The notes beneath the pieces were generated by a model. The model saw only the letters and a program-made list of their open reading frames with translations. It had not been told where the DNA came from and ran no database searches. DNA of 64,000 nt from Apricaphanius iberus (Eukaryota > Chordata > Actinopteri > Cyprinodontiformes > Aphaniidae). Where the stretch lies: assembly GCA_028564705.1 (NCBI GenBank), contig JAPXFQ010002825.1, positions 62,001 through 126,000 on the forward strand, given 5' to 3'. The position numbers were made by a program, and so were the translations under genes. Within the stretch, counting starts at the first letter, position 1, and each line of letters starts with the position of its first letter. Shown piece by piece: positions 60,125 through 61,547 of the stretch.

Positions 60125-61169
60125 CATATATATAAATATATATAAATATATATATTTATATATATATATATATATATAAATATATATATATATATTTACA
60201 TCGAAGGACATGATCAGCCAGTGGTGGCTTCAAGCCCTGTAACAACCATAGACACCATGTGATTTTGAATAAAGCTCTAATTTGAAGCTATATATATGTT
60301 GTTTGCCCTTCCGTGCATGCTCACTGTTCTTTTCTGTGTTTTTCTGGCAGTGCCACAGTGCCATCAATGGGCCTGGCATGGCACTATAGTAGCTTCAGCA
60401 GCTGTGTGGACAGGATTGCTTTTGACTTCTCTTTTTGTAAATATACCTGTTTTGTCTCTGTGTAAGCAGGGTCTCAGGCTCACAATCAGATGAAGGTTTT
60501 TAATCGAAAAAACACTGCTTGAACCCGGCTTTAGGAAGGTAGTCATAAAGTTAAAACTGAGTTAATGTATGCTTTATTAATATTATTACAAAGTAAATTA
60601 AGTCTTATTGAAATAGTGCCTCTAATCTTAAATAAATGCGATTATCATTCAATGGTAACATGTCTGTGTATTATCCACATTGAGCCATATTCTATTCATG
60701 CAAGATATGACTGGGTTTTCAAAATCTTGTTCTTACTGACCTGTAAAAGTCAAAGTCCTCTGTTTTTTGTGCTAAGTTCTCCAGGGAGAAATCCATGTTT
60801 GACCAGAAGGGGACATCGACCATCAGACTCACTAGCTCATCTAGCCGTCCTTGCAGCTTTTTAACAATGGCCACATAGTCAGTCTGATCCTGGAAAGTTG
60901 TCTCTAACTGTGCCAAGTTCACCTCAACTGTCTGGTTTAAAGCCAGGGCAGTGTCTGAAACCTAGAAAGAAAATGAAATATATATTCATGAAGTCAATCA
61001 AATGTATTTCAAATTGTTTTATGGGTAATATATTTAGTTCTCTTTGAGATGGCTCACTAGTTTCTCCACTCCAGATACAGTGCGGTTGGCATGACGCAGG
61101 GAGTATGCCAGGCGACTAACACCATCACTTGTCTCCCCATTTCCATAAAATCCAACAGCAATTCCAGCA
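15319..61169 (-). CDS. ttyh3: ttyh3 (tweety family member 3), partial gene, 11 internal exons
   Basis: Gene-level entry for the eleven exons listed separately. Joined, they form one open frame of about 402 codons with consistent phases and canonical AG/GT boundaries. Recalled vertebrate TTYH3 is roughly 520 residues, so about three quarters is here. Seen: the run [11 protein letters not shown], three hydrophobic segments (exons at 50175, 49943, 35961), N-glycosylation sequons NRT, NQT and NST, conserved SDFC and NCRSLH motifs, and a cytoplasmic tail ending ESPPPS. Family knowledge: tweety proteins are five-pass plasma-membrane dimers first described as calcium-activated or volume-regulated anion channels; later structures showed no clear pore and suggested lipid-related roles. 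TTYH3 is preferred over TTYH1 and TTYH2 because the segments [13 protein letters not shown] and SLRHANRT match TTYH3 as recalled. Which teleost paralogue (a or b) cannot be told. N-terminal exons and the last exon are not in view. Confidence 0.93.
15395..16079. other. Intronic sequence with diverged CCTAACCCTAA-like motifs
   Basis: Part of the 2.0 kb intron between ttyh3 exons J and K. 15640-15800 holds a common fish repeat with scattered CCTAACCC/CTTAACCC words. They are too irregular for an interstitial telomere. Confidence 0.45.
16080..16915 (+). pseudogene. Decayed Tc1-like transposase fragment
   Basis: The reading at about 16195-16320 gives [20 protein letters not shown], then [12 protein letters not shown], resembling the second DNA-binding part of a fish Tc1 transposase. 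The 3' part near 16855-16900 (AATATGACAAAATGTGAAAA and AAGGCAC) resembles the end of a Tc1 element. The catalytic core is missing and frames are broken. Lies in the ttyh3 exon J-K intron. Confidence 0.55.
17374..17544 (-). CDS. ttyh3: ttyh3 exon J, cytoplasmic tail
   Basis: A 171-nt exon. It encodes an acidic stretch (NDEDGEGES) and then [15 protein letters not shown], ending SNAPVTEYM. This is the Ser/Tyr-rich cytoplasmic tail of TTYH3. The donor is GTGAGT. The acceptor AATTGAAG is unusual, with only a short pyrimidine run 17 bases upstream, but it is the position that joins exon I in frame (AG+G = Arg). CpG content is higher than in the flanking intron, as expected for coding sequence. Confidence 0.92.
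18600..18731 (+). pseudogene. 5' part of an older Tc1-like element, split by a hAT insertion
   Basis: Just before the hAT, 18690-18731 reads GKT followed by DQQLSR with one disruption. The frame continues at 25081 with DIRD, giving the N-terminal start typical of a fish Tc1 transposase (an SRDIRD segment). The 8-bp target sequence GTCTAGAG lies in these codons. The probable ATG has become ACG. Confidence 0.65.
18724..18731. repeat. Target-site duplication GTCTAGAG, left
   Basis: A perfect match to 25073-25080, flanking the Charlie-like hAT. Confidence 0.93.
19021..19470 (+). pseudogene. hAT (GTF2IRD2/ZBED-like) transposase N-terminal fragment
   Basis: Reads [20 protein letters not shown] then YKLCRHYCE, a BED-type finger region with CxxC. 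Further on come [17 protein letters not shown] and [20 protein letters not shown], a block shared by Charlie-type hAT transposases and proteins derived from them. Stops at about 19222 and frameshifts break it. The core and C-terminal dimerisation domain are absent, presumably lost when LINEs and other sequence replaced the middle. Confidence 0.75.
19471..21399. other. Unassigned interior of the Charlie-like hAT
   Basis: No gene recognised. Around 19690-19830 the minus strand shows GTTATATACCCC followed 49 bases later by AATAAA, which could be a small retroelement promoter/polyA pair; no second copy was found. A GC-richer part at 20180-20540 has open frames on both strands but no motif I know. 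Confidence 0.35.
21400..22310 (-). pseudogene. L1-like LINE ORF2 fragment
   Basis: On the minus strand the blocks occur in order: the endonuclease end ([37 protein letters not shown]), the linker ([30 protein letters not shown]) and the reverse transcriptase start ([15 protein letters not shown], then [11 protein letters not shown]). This is the fish L1 ORF2 layout. A large piece between linker and RT is missing and frames are shifted. Nested in the Charlie-like hAT. Confidence 0.82.
22584..23302 (+). pseudogene. L2-like ORF1 (coiled-coil start and esterase-like domain)
   Basis: 22584 opens [15 protein letters not shown] followed by a short Leu-rich helix. From 22925 an esterase-like domain is seen, with GDG...N in place of the expected GDS...N and HVGEVD in place of H-GSND. 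Both active-site blocks are altered, so it is unlikely to be catalytic. Frames between the two parts are shifted. Some L2/CR1-group ORF1 proteins carry such an esterase. Confidence 0.7.
23560..23815. repeat. Diverged Ala/Pro minisatellite within the L2 copy
   Basis: Repeated words such as GGGGAAAAACTC and AGCACC(A/C)CC, spaced about 40-50 bp, encode variants of [12 protein letters not shown]. The unit boundaries are blurred by substitutions. Confidence 0.55.
23970..24600 (+). pseudogene. L2-like ORF2 C-terminal end
   Basis: Blocks [57 protein letters not shown] and [12 protein letters not shown] are the conserved C-terminal end of L2/CR1-group reverse transcriptase proteins. The frame changes at about 24110 and 24235. 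The catalytic palm motif (FADD type) is not present in this piece. Confidence 0.82.
25073..25080. repeat. Target-site duplication GTCTAGAG, right
   Basis: A perfect copy of 18724-18731, directly after GACACCTCTG. Confidence 0.93.
25081..25640 (+). pseudogene. Tc1-like transposase N-terminal half, continued after the hAT
   Basis: Reads [20 protein letters not shown] (helix-turn-helix), then [20 protein letters not shown] and [19 protein letters not shown] and LARDHMDD, the paired DNA-binding domain of fish Tc1 transposases. The first catalytic block is not recognisable. Scattered stops mark it as an old copy. It is contiguous with 18600-18731 once the hAT and one target copy are removed. Confidence 0.8.
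25641..26295. other. Flank of the ZMYM1-like hAT, probable 3' end region
   Basis: 25870-25915 reads CCTGGGCCCGGGACAGG and a GGGCCCCCCC run, reminiscent of the GC-rich end of fish hAT elements of the ZMYM1 type. No matching inverted end was identified on the other side. Confidence 0.35.
26300..28420 (-). pseudogene. ZMYM1/TTF-type hAT transposase, multiply frameshifted
   Basis: Minus-strand blocks in order: [20 protein letters not shown] (28330-28390), [11 protein letters not shown] and [13 protein letters not shown] of the TTF-type zinc-finger region, then [20 protein letters not shown] (about 27960), [11 protein letters not shown] (about 27430), SFEVSKQ-like middle parts and, at the end, [20 protein letters not shown] (about 26470-26390), the hAT dimerisation region. 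At least six frame changes and several stops. Many fish genes named zinc finger MYM-type protein 1-like are such transposons. Confidence 0.8.
28421..28950. other. 5' flank of the ZMYM1-like hAT
   Basis: C/T-rich sequence at 28430-28660 then AT-rich. Possible 5' untranslated part of the transposon. No element boundary or target duplication was found. Confidence 0.3.
28951..30238 (-). mobile_element. Putative hAT-like element with BED fragment
   Basis: Possible ends TAGAGATACGCAGATGG and, inverted, TAGGTGTGCAAGGATAA agree only partly. Between them, 29055-29480 on the minus strand contains a cysteine-containing segment ([11 protein letters not shown]) and [20 protein letters not shown]. No clear 8-bp duplication. 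It has CATCCGTCC/GATCCG motifs near both ends. Low certainty. Confidence 0.35.
30239..30626. other. Short non-coding stretch
   Basis: No feature recognised, apart from the repeated word AAAACGTTTAAAAACG near 30569-30590. Confidence 0.4.
30629..32191 (+). mobile_element. Tc1-like transposon, family 2 (DD38E), copy 1
   Basis: The inverted ends begin CACTACCGTTCAAAAGTTTG and are identical over 27 bp. TA lies at 30627-30628 and 32192-32193. Length 1563 bp. It carries a 310-codon transposase frame with a 54-bp internal deletion. Its sister in the opposite orientation lies at 61548-63165. Confidence 0.96.
31048..31980 (+). pseudogene. Tc1-like transposase, DD38E, internally deleted and 3'-truncated
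   Basis: An open frame of 310 residues from [13 protein letters not shown], the natural ATG. Compared with the 347-residue copy at 61710-62753 it lacks 54 bp (in frame), removing the GRPR linker and the start of the second helix-turn-helix. At the end a stop after TARMQ replaces the last 20 residues. Catalytic residues are intact: D in WTDESKF, D in LQQDNDPKH and E in LNPIELLWE, with 38 residues between the last two. GRPR and the second HTH help bind the inverted ends, so this protein, although open, is probably not a functional transposase. A dominant-interfering role is conceivable but unproven. Confidence 0.92.
32194..32395. other. Intronic sequence after the Tc1 element
   Basis: No gene recognised. 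Confidence 0.35.
32396..32660 (-). pseudogene. CR1/Rex-like LINE reverse transcriptase fragment
   Basis: Parallel at nucleotide level to 52410-52605: both share GGGATGTCAGG, TTTCTTTGGAACTGG, CCACAACACTGGAACCTTCT and CAGGCTAAGGTTGAA. In the better copy this encodes [14 protein letters not shown] and YRPVALTSH, the start of the reverse transcriptase domain. Very short and dead. Confidence 0.75.
32661..33545. other. AT-rich intronic stretch
   Basis: No coding, RNA or recognisable transposon feature seen. Confidence 0.4.
33546..33990 (-). pseudogene. RTE/Rex3-like LINE C-terminal end
   Basis: Minus strand, open from 33964: [36 protein letters not shown] and [14 protein letters not shown], ending near a CCGGATAAGCGGAA motif and a decayed GATG-like tail. 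This is the conserved C-terminal end of fish LINE polymerases with short GATG-type tails. Only the last ~140 codons remain (5'-truncated insertion). RTE assignment is from memory. Confidence 0.75.
33991..34550. other. Intronic stretch without features
   Basis: No gene recognised. Confidence 0.4.
34551..34815 (-). mobile_element. Penelope-like element fragment with hammerhead-like motif
   Basis: Contains CATTCATCCAGGTCATGGTT at 34569-34588 and, on the minus strand, the block CTGATGA..GAAAC that fish Penelope-like repeats carry in their long terminal repeats. No GIY-YIG or reverse-transcriptase coding remains. Family assignment is inferred from the motif and its context. Confidence 0.5.
34637..34680 (-). 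ncRNA. Hammerhead-ribozyme-like motif (type I layout)
   Basis: Minus strand: CTGATGA (34675-34669), stem II CCTCT/AGAGG with a 6-base loop, closing T, GAAA, then C-G-T-A. Core positions C3 to A9 and G12 to A14 match. The A15.1-U16.1 and C15.2-G16.2 pairs leave a stem III of two pairs with no loop. Stem I is only GAA/TTC. The cleavage triplet would be GUA. Confidence 0.5.
34816..35960. other. Intronic sequence upstream of exon I
   Basis: Non-coding. 35160-35560 resembles a decayed LINE 3' region (AGGGCTAAGCCATTCAATGA, TTTATAAACTGGCAAAAG), but too little is left to name it. Confidence 0.35.
35961..36097 (-). CDS. ttyh3: ttyh3 exon I, membrane segment 5
   Basis: A 137-nt exon: 45 codons plus two bases. 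It starts [16 protein letters not shown], runs into a hydrophobic helix ([20 protein letters not shown]) and ends in basic PRKR. The acceptor is CCTCCTTTCTAG, the donor GTAAAA. This is the fifth membrane pass and the start of the cytoplasmic tail. The next intron, 18.4 kb, is the largest in the window. Confidence 0.95.
36171..36263 (-). CDS. ttyh3: ttyh3 exon H
   Basis: A 93-nt, phase-0 exon of 31 codons: [20 protein letters not shown] then [11 protein letters not shown]. The acceptor is CTCTCTGTGCAG, the donor GTGAGT. It holds an NST glycosylation sequon and the conserved NCRSLH motif of the second extracellular domain. A 73-bp intron separates it from exon I. Confidence 0.95.
36395..36650. 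repeat. Tc1/mariner-derived repeat
   Basis: The block AAAAATCTTAAAAGTCTGG then TGTCCATTTGTTTACAGCC resembles the 5' region of abundant fish Tc1 elements on the same strand. There is no transposase frame. Confidence 0.45.
36651..37540. other. C/T-rich unassigned intronic sequence
   Basis: Several overlapping open frames but no domain or splice context recognised. Possibly a retroelement remnant. Confidence 0.3.
37555..37720. repeat. 45-bp minisatellite, about 3.5 copies
   Basis: A unit of about 45 bp containing GTAGCTGC(A/G)GC and TCTCTCC. On the minus strand it encodes 15-residue repeats such as [15 protein letters not shown] and [15 protein letters not shown]. Flanking sequence gives no known protein. 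Confidence 0.75.
37721..38740. other. Intronic stretch without recognised features
   Basis: Includes an ACACACCCCACCCCCACCCC run at 38407-38426 and AT-rich sequence; no gene found. Confidence 0.35.
38741..39720 (-). repeat. Pro-rich retroelement-like remnant with 30-bp tandem repeat
   Basis: The minus strand has an open Pro/Leu-rich frame (38927-39277: [29 protein letters not shown]). At 39113-39172 a 30-bp unit with GTGCAGGCAGATCTGGTGG-like sequence is present twice. 39480-39720 resembles the terminal part of fish retroelements (ATTTAATGTGGAGCAGC; GGAGGCTCCTGACATGG). Family unknown. Confidence 0.4.
39721..40924. other. Intronic sequence with possible retroelement coding remnant
   Basis: On the minus strand 40238-40400 reads [20 protein letters not shown], an acidic/basic helical segment of unknown origin. 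Nothing else is assignable. Confidence 0.3.
40925..41065 (-). repeat. LINE 3' end (inverted), Rex/L2-like
   Basis: CAATTCACTGTTATTTATAT, AACGCCAATTCTCAAC and TCTCAAGGCACGTTACA are the reverse complement of the end found at 43975-44020 (TGCCTTGAGATGATTTCTG, GTTGTGAATTGG). Confidence 0.7.
41060..41086. repeat. (AT)n microsatellite
   Basis: About 13 AT units directly next to the LINE end. Confidence 0.95.
41787..42312 (-). mobile_element. Possible solo LTR, 526 bp
   Basis: On the minus strand it runs from TGTGAAGG to CATGACA (TG...CA ends), with CTTTATAAGG as a TATA box near the start and AATAAAAG as a polyadenylation signal near 41855. No internal coding or second LTR lies nearby, and target duplications are not clear. 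The family is not identified. Confidence 0.4.
42313..43200. other. AT-rich intronic sequence
   Basis: Apart from the tRNA-like head noted at 42729 nothing was recognised. Confidence 0.35.
42729..42790 (+). repeat. Degenerate tRNA-like head (SINE fragment?)
   Basis: GTGGCTCACTGGC resembles an A box and GAGTTCAAATC (42769-42779) a B box, at tRNA-like spacing. No SINE body or poly-A tail was recognised. Confidence 0.35.
43218..43540 (+). promoter_or_regulatory. CCAAT-box cluster in a CpG-rich island
   Basis: Four same-strand CCAAT boxes at 43224, 43237, 43283 and 43307 (three in the context CCAATCA) lie within 90 bp. They are followed by GGCGGGAA (E2F-like) at 43325 and a CpG-dense segment to 43510. 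This resembles a proximal promoter (NF-Y type) in an otherwise AT-rich intron. A 52-codon frame (43378-43536, [15 protein letters not shown]) follows; its product is unknown. It could equally be a fragment of a retrocopy or a repeat carrying a promoter. Confidence 0.4.
43815..44030 (+). repeat. LINE 3' end, Rex/L2-like
   Basis: GGAGTCTCCATGATCCAGGC, CACAACCTCACGTTGATGAC and CAACGCAATCTGCT match 47188-47246. It ends with GTGCCTTGAGATGA and GTTGTGAATTGG, the tail of this LINE family. Confidence 0.75.
44031..45640. other. Intronic sequence without recognised genes
   Basis: Mixed AT-rich sequence. No exon with conserved tweety motifs and no complete transposon was seen. Confidence 0.35.
45641..45700 (-). 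repeat. LINE/SINE tail (inverted)
   Basis: AAACTTTATTTATGAAGCGC then AAAGTGCTTTACAGATT is the reverse complement of a common fish retroposon tail. Confidence 0.5.
46360..47345 (+). pseudogene. Rex/L2-like LINE, C-terminal ORF2 and 3' UTR
   Basis: Reads [40 protein letters not shown] and MEGRFF, the conserved end of a fish CR1/L2-superclade polymerase, then a long 3' UTR with GGTTGCATCAGTTCGGATGA and CAACGCAATCTGCTGGAA. It is 5'-truncated and carries a stop after RFF. A copy of the 3' part lies at 43815-44030. Confidence 0.78.
47405..47734. mobile_element. Non-autonomous hAT (MITE), 330 bp
   Basis: Ends TAGGGATGCATCGATACCG and, inverted, TAGGGATGCACCTATCC. Flanks are GTTAGAAT (47397-47404) and ATTAGAAT (47735-47742), an 8-bp duplication with one mismatch. 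A second end-like sequence TTGCATCCCTA lies inside at 47611-47621. Confidence 0.85.
47743..48413. other. Intronic sequence before exon G
   Basis: No feature recognised. An open plus-strand frame of about 120 codons (48070-48429) overlaps exon G in antisense and shows no known motif. Confidence 0.4.
48414..48506 (-). CDS. ttyh3: ttyh3 exon G
   Basis: A 93-nt, phase-0 exon of 31 codons: starts [13 protein letters not shown], continues VAELLR and ends TAK. The acceptor is TTTTTTTTGTAG. The donor reads AAG then GTTTGT, a weak match to the consensus, but no better donor keeps the frame. The next intron is 12.2 kb. Confidence 0.9.
48626..48681 (-). CDS. ttyh3: ttyh3 exon F, small exon
   Basis: A 56-nt exon encoding (D)[18 protein letters not shown]. 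The acceptor is CCTTGCCAG, the donor GTAAAA. It is found only because the flanking exons demand this sequence: tweety proteins carry a DILQYY...C...NPFQQ block between the SDFC region and the next helix. Phases fit exons E and G exactly. Confidence 0.92.
48853..49167. mobile_element. Tc1/mariner-type MITE, 315 bp
   Basis: Flanked by TA (48851-48852 and 49168-49169). The left end CAGTGCC...CACCACCTTGGATGTTTT pairs with the right end read inverted, CAGTGCC...GACCCCTTGGATGTTTT; arms of about 40 bp with mismatches. No coding. Lies in the ttyh3 exon E-F intron. Confidence 0.85.
49170..49773. other. Rest of the ttyh3 exon E-F intron
   Basis: AT-rich; no coding sequence recognised. Confidence 0.5.
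49774..49849 (-). CDS. ttyh3: ttyh3 exon E, start of second extracellular domain
   Basis: A 76-nt exon encoding 25 residues plus one base. It starts [13 protein letters not shown]; the SDFC motif holds a conserved cysteine of the tweety extracellular domain. The acceptor is CCTCTTACAG, the donor GTAAGC. The last base, G, joins AT from exon F to make Asp. The following 1.1 kb intron carries a 315-bp MITE. Confidence 0.93.
49943..50015 (-). CDS. ttyh3: ttyh3 exon D, membrane segment 4
   Basis: A 73-nt exon with a pyrimidine-rich acceptor ending CCAG and donor GTAAGT. After one phase base it encodes 24 residues, [20 protein letters not shown] then AVAA, the fourth membrane helix. The SWG...LGLEL pattern is typical of TTYH3. 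The intron to exon E is only 93 bp. Confidence 0.95.
50175..50270 (-). CDS. ttyh3: ttyh3 exon C, membrane segment 3
   Basis: A 96-nt exon with acceptor TTTCTTGTAG and donor GTATGG. It completes the split Arg codon, then encodes a strongly hydrophobic helix beginning [16 protein letters not shown] and ending RNSRGSLIG across the next junction. Entry phase 2 and exit phase 2 agree with both neighbours. The intron to exon D is 159 bp. Confidence 0.95.
50271..51790. other. 5' part of the ttyh3 exon C-B intron, left side
   Basis: No gene recognised. It includes a poly-T run of 17 at 51188-51204, which may mark an old retroposon tail on the minus strand. Confidence 0.4.
51791..53450 (-). pseudogene. 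CR1/Rex-like LINE with deleted RT core
   Basis: Minus strand, 5' to 3': endonuclease end (53397-53450), linker ([20 protein letters not shown] then [14 protein letters not shown]), RT start ([59 protein letters not shown]), a deletion, the C-terminal end ([20 protein letters not shown]) and the tail GGGATAAATAAAGTA. The catalytic FADD-type motif is missing. Relatives lie at 1-600, 32396-32660, 53840-54655 and 58550-59170. Confidence 0.85.
53451..53840. repeat. Possible inverted-repeat element between two LINE copies
   Basis: CCTGGGTCAGCTCCGCTTGA (53495-53514) is partly matched, inverted, by GAGCTGACCCAAG (53830-53842). GC-richer than its flanks. No coding. Boundaries are not certain. Confidence 0.35.
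53841..54655 (+). pseudogene. CR1/Rex-like LINE 3' end, plus strand
   Basis: Reads [20 protein letters not shown] then DALYRKDQ, the conserved block after the RT domain, then a decayed C-terminal part ([19 protein letters not shown]) and an AT-rich 3' UTR ending in TATTC repeats at 54632-54652. Same family as the minus-strand copy at 51791-53450, so the two copies diverge in orientation. Confidence 0.8.
54656..55630. other. Intronic stretch before the BED-type hAT
   Basis: Non-coding. It may include the 5' region of the hAT element, but no end or target duplication was found. Confidence 0.35.
55636..57328 (+). pseudogene. BED-type hAT transposase (ZBED1-like), frameshifted and internally deleted
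   Basis: The start [20 protein letters not shown] at 55636 is followed by a frameshift, then the BED finger ICQECK...[11 protein letters not shown] (55737-55815). Next come [20 protein letters not shown], the catalytic-domain blocks [31 protein letters not shown] and [13 protein letters not shown] (56075-56690). The C-terminal dimerisation domain is at about 57110-57310 ([36 protein letters not shown]). Most of the insertion domain between 56690 and 56960, with the last catalytic residue, is missing. At least three frame changes. Confidence 0.88.
57581..57743 (+). ncRNA. Hammerhead-like core inside 47-bp inverted arms (Penelope-like unit)
   Basis: Arm 1 (57581-57633) and arm 2 (57697-57743) are inverted copies with about three mismatches and one 6-base insertion. 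They contain CAACTGGACTTGG / CCAAGTCCAGTTG. Between them lie CTGATGA (57661-57667), a weakly paired stem II, and GAAACGTC (57687-57694): C3-A9, G12-A14, A15.1-U16.1 and C17 of a type I hammerhead are present. The long arms would form an extended stem I. Stem II is degraded compared with the copy at 34637-34680. Confidence 0.5.
57750..57935. repeat. hAT-like terminal fragment
   Basis: Repeated ATCGAATC words, then GAGATGCACACCCCTA, an inverted hAT terminus. No partner end was located. It may be the 3' end of the hAT whose transposase ends at 57328. Confidence 0.45.
57936..58549. other. Intronic stretch
   Basis: 58030-58145 holds TTTCCACTAGTACCTGGTCG and GTCGGGTAGAGTCAGG, a fish repeat related in style to 53460-53540. 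No gene. Confidence 0.35.
58550..59173 (-). pseudogene. CR1/Rex-like LINE C-terminal fragment
   Basis: Minus strand reads [20 protein letters not shown], matching [13 protein letters not shown] of the copy at 51853-52077. Upstream lie [26 protein letters not shown] and VVEIIIF, the conserved segment after the RT domain. The 3' side is decayed. A Tc1 fragment is joined directly at 59174. Confidence 0.75.
59174..59735 (-). mobile_element. Truncated Tc1 element, family 1
   Basis: The terminus CACTCCACAAAAATATAAAC and about 285 bp of inverted repeat match the element at 9403-10986, including the internal block missing from that copy's right end. The transposase C-terminus ([16 protein letters not shown], then [17 protein letters not shown] and NGGHTRY) is intact on the minus strand from about 59700 to 59494. 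The other half, with both catalytic Asp, is absent. The break lies at a (TG)n(TA)n tract. Confidence 0.9.
59735..59792. repeat. (TG)n(TA)n microsatellite
   Basis: A short TG run followed by about 24 TA units at the broken edge of the Tc1 element. Confidence 0.96.
59793..60088 (-). repeat. Common fish LINE/SINE-related repeat
   Basis: Contains CATCCATTTCTGAACCACTT, CCAGTCCATCACAGGGCCAC, TTTGGACTGTGGGAGGAAGC and GGGGAAAACATGCAAATTCC, a dispersed vertebrate retroposon 3' region. Also a perfect hairpin, CCCCGCCTCTCG / CGAGAGGCGGGG, at 59848-59877. Confidence 0.7.
60089..60200. repeat. Compound (AT)n / (TATAAATA)n tract
   Basis: Over 100 bp of TA steps with interspersed TATAAATA and TATATTTA. 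Confidence 0.95.
60201..60740. other. Intron immediately 3' of exon B
   Basis: No feature seen apart from the ttyh3 donor at 60740. Confidence 0.5.
60741..60961 (-). CDS. ttyh3: ttyh3 exon B, extracellular helical domain
   Basis: A 221-nt exon: 73 codons plus two bases of a split Arg codon. The acceptor is TTTCTTTCTAG, the donor GTCAGT. The protein starts [14 protein letters not shown] and ends EDFDFYR. It matches the long extracellular alpha-helical part of tweety proteins, including a PFW motif before the third membrane segment and an NQT glycosylation sequon. The next intron (50271-60740) is 10.5 kb and filled with mobile elements. Confidence 0.94.
61058..61169 (-). CDS. ttyh3: ttyh3 exon A (first exon in window)
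   Basis: A 112-nt exon encoding 37 residues plus one phase base. It begins [16 protein letters not shown] and ends SGVEKL. The acceptor is TTTCTTTCAG just upstream at 61170, the donor GTGAGC at 61057. It covers the end of the second membrane segment and the start of the first extracellular domain, with an N-glycosylation sequon (NRT). The following intron is only 96 bp. This exon gives the clearest paralogue match to TTYH3. Confidence 0.95.
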
Positions 61170-61274
61170 CTGAAAGAAAAGGGAAAAAATTAATTCTAAA
61201 TTTGTATGATTAAAGAAAAATCTTTCATACAGACAGAAAAACTGTTCAGGTTTTTTATAAATCATCTACTGCAG

Positions 61275-61375
61275 AGTAGGGCTGCACAATTATGTCCAAA
61301 ACTATAATCACGATTATTTTGATCAATGTTGTAATCACGATTATTAATCACGATCATTCATCCAGTCCTGTAAAA
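61275..61375. repeat. hAT MITE 5' fragment
   Basis: TAGGGCTGCACAATTATG followed by TAATCACGATTATT repeats is a typical fish hAT MITE terminus. The other end is missing. Confidence 0.6.
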
Positions 61376-61470
61376 TATCTATTTTTATTGCACATAAAAA
61401 AAAATGTGAAAAATAAAACTTTAGATTAGAATAGATGATCAATAATGCAAAAAAACTAAAAAAAACAAAC

Positions 61471-61474
<4 letters not shown>

Positions 61475-61545
<71 letters not shown>

Positions 61546-61547
61546 CA
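61475..61547. repeat. (AT)n microsatellite at the Tc1 insertion site
   Basis: About 70 bp of AT/TA with one ATAC interruption. It continues as a short (AT)n at 63166-63178 on the other side of the element, so the Tc1 element inserted within the tract. Confidence 0.95.

Noticed and set aside
59686..60211. Long open frames with alternating Ile-Tyr or Thr-His residues
   Set aside because: They are translations of (TA)n and (TG)n tracts. One merely fuses the tract to the real Tc1 C-terminus.
60296..60493. Hydrophobic plus-strand frame as a membrane protein
   Set aside because: No splice context, no family match; short frame next to (AT)n sequence in an intron.
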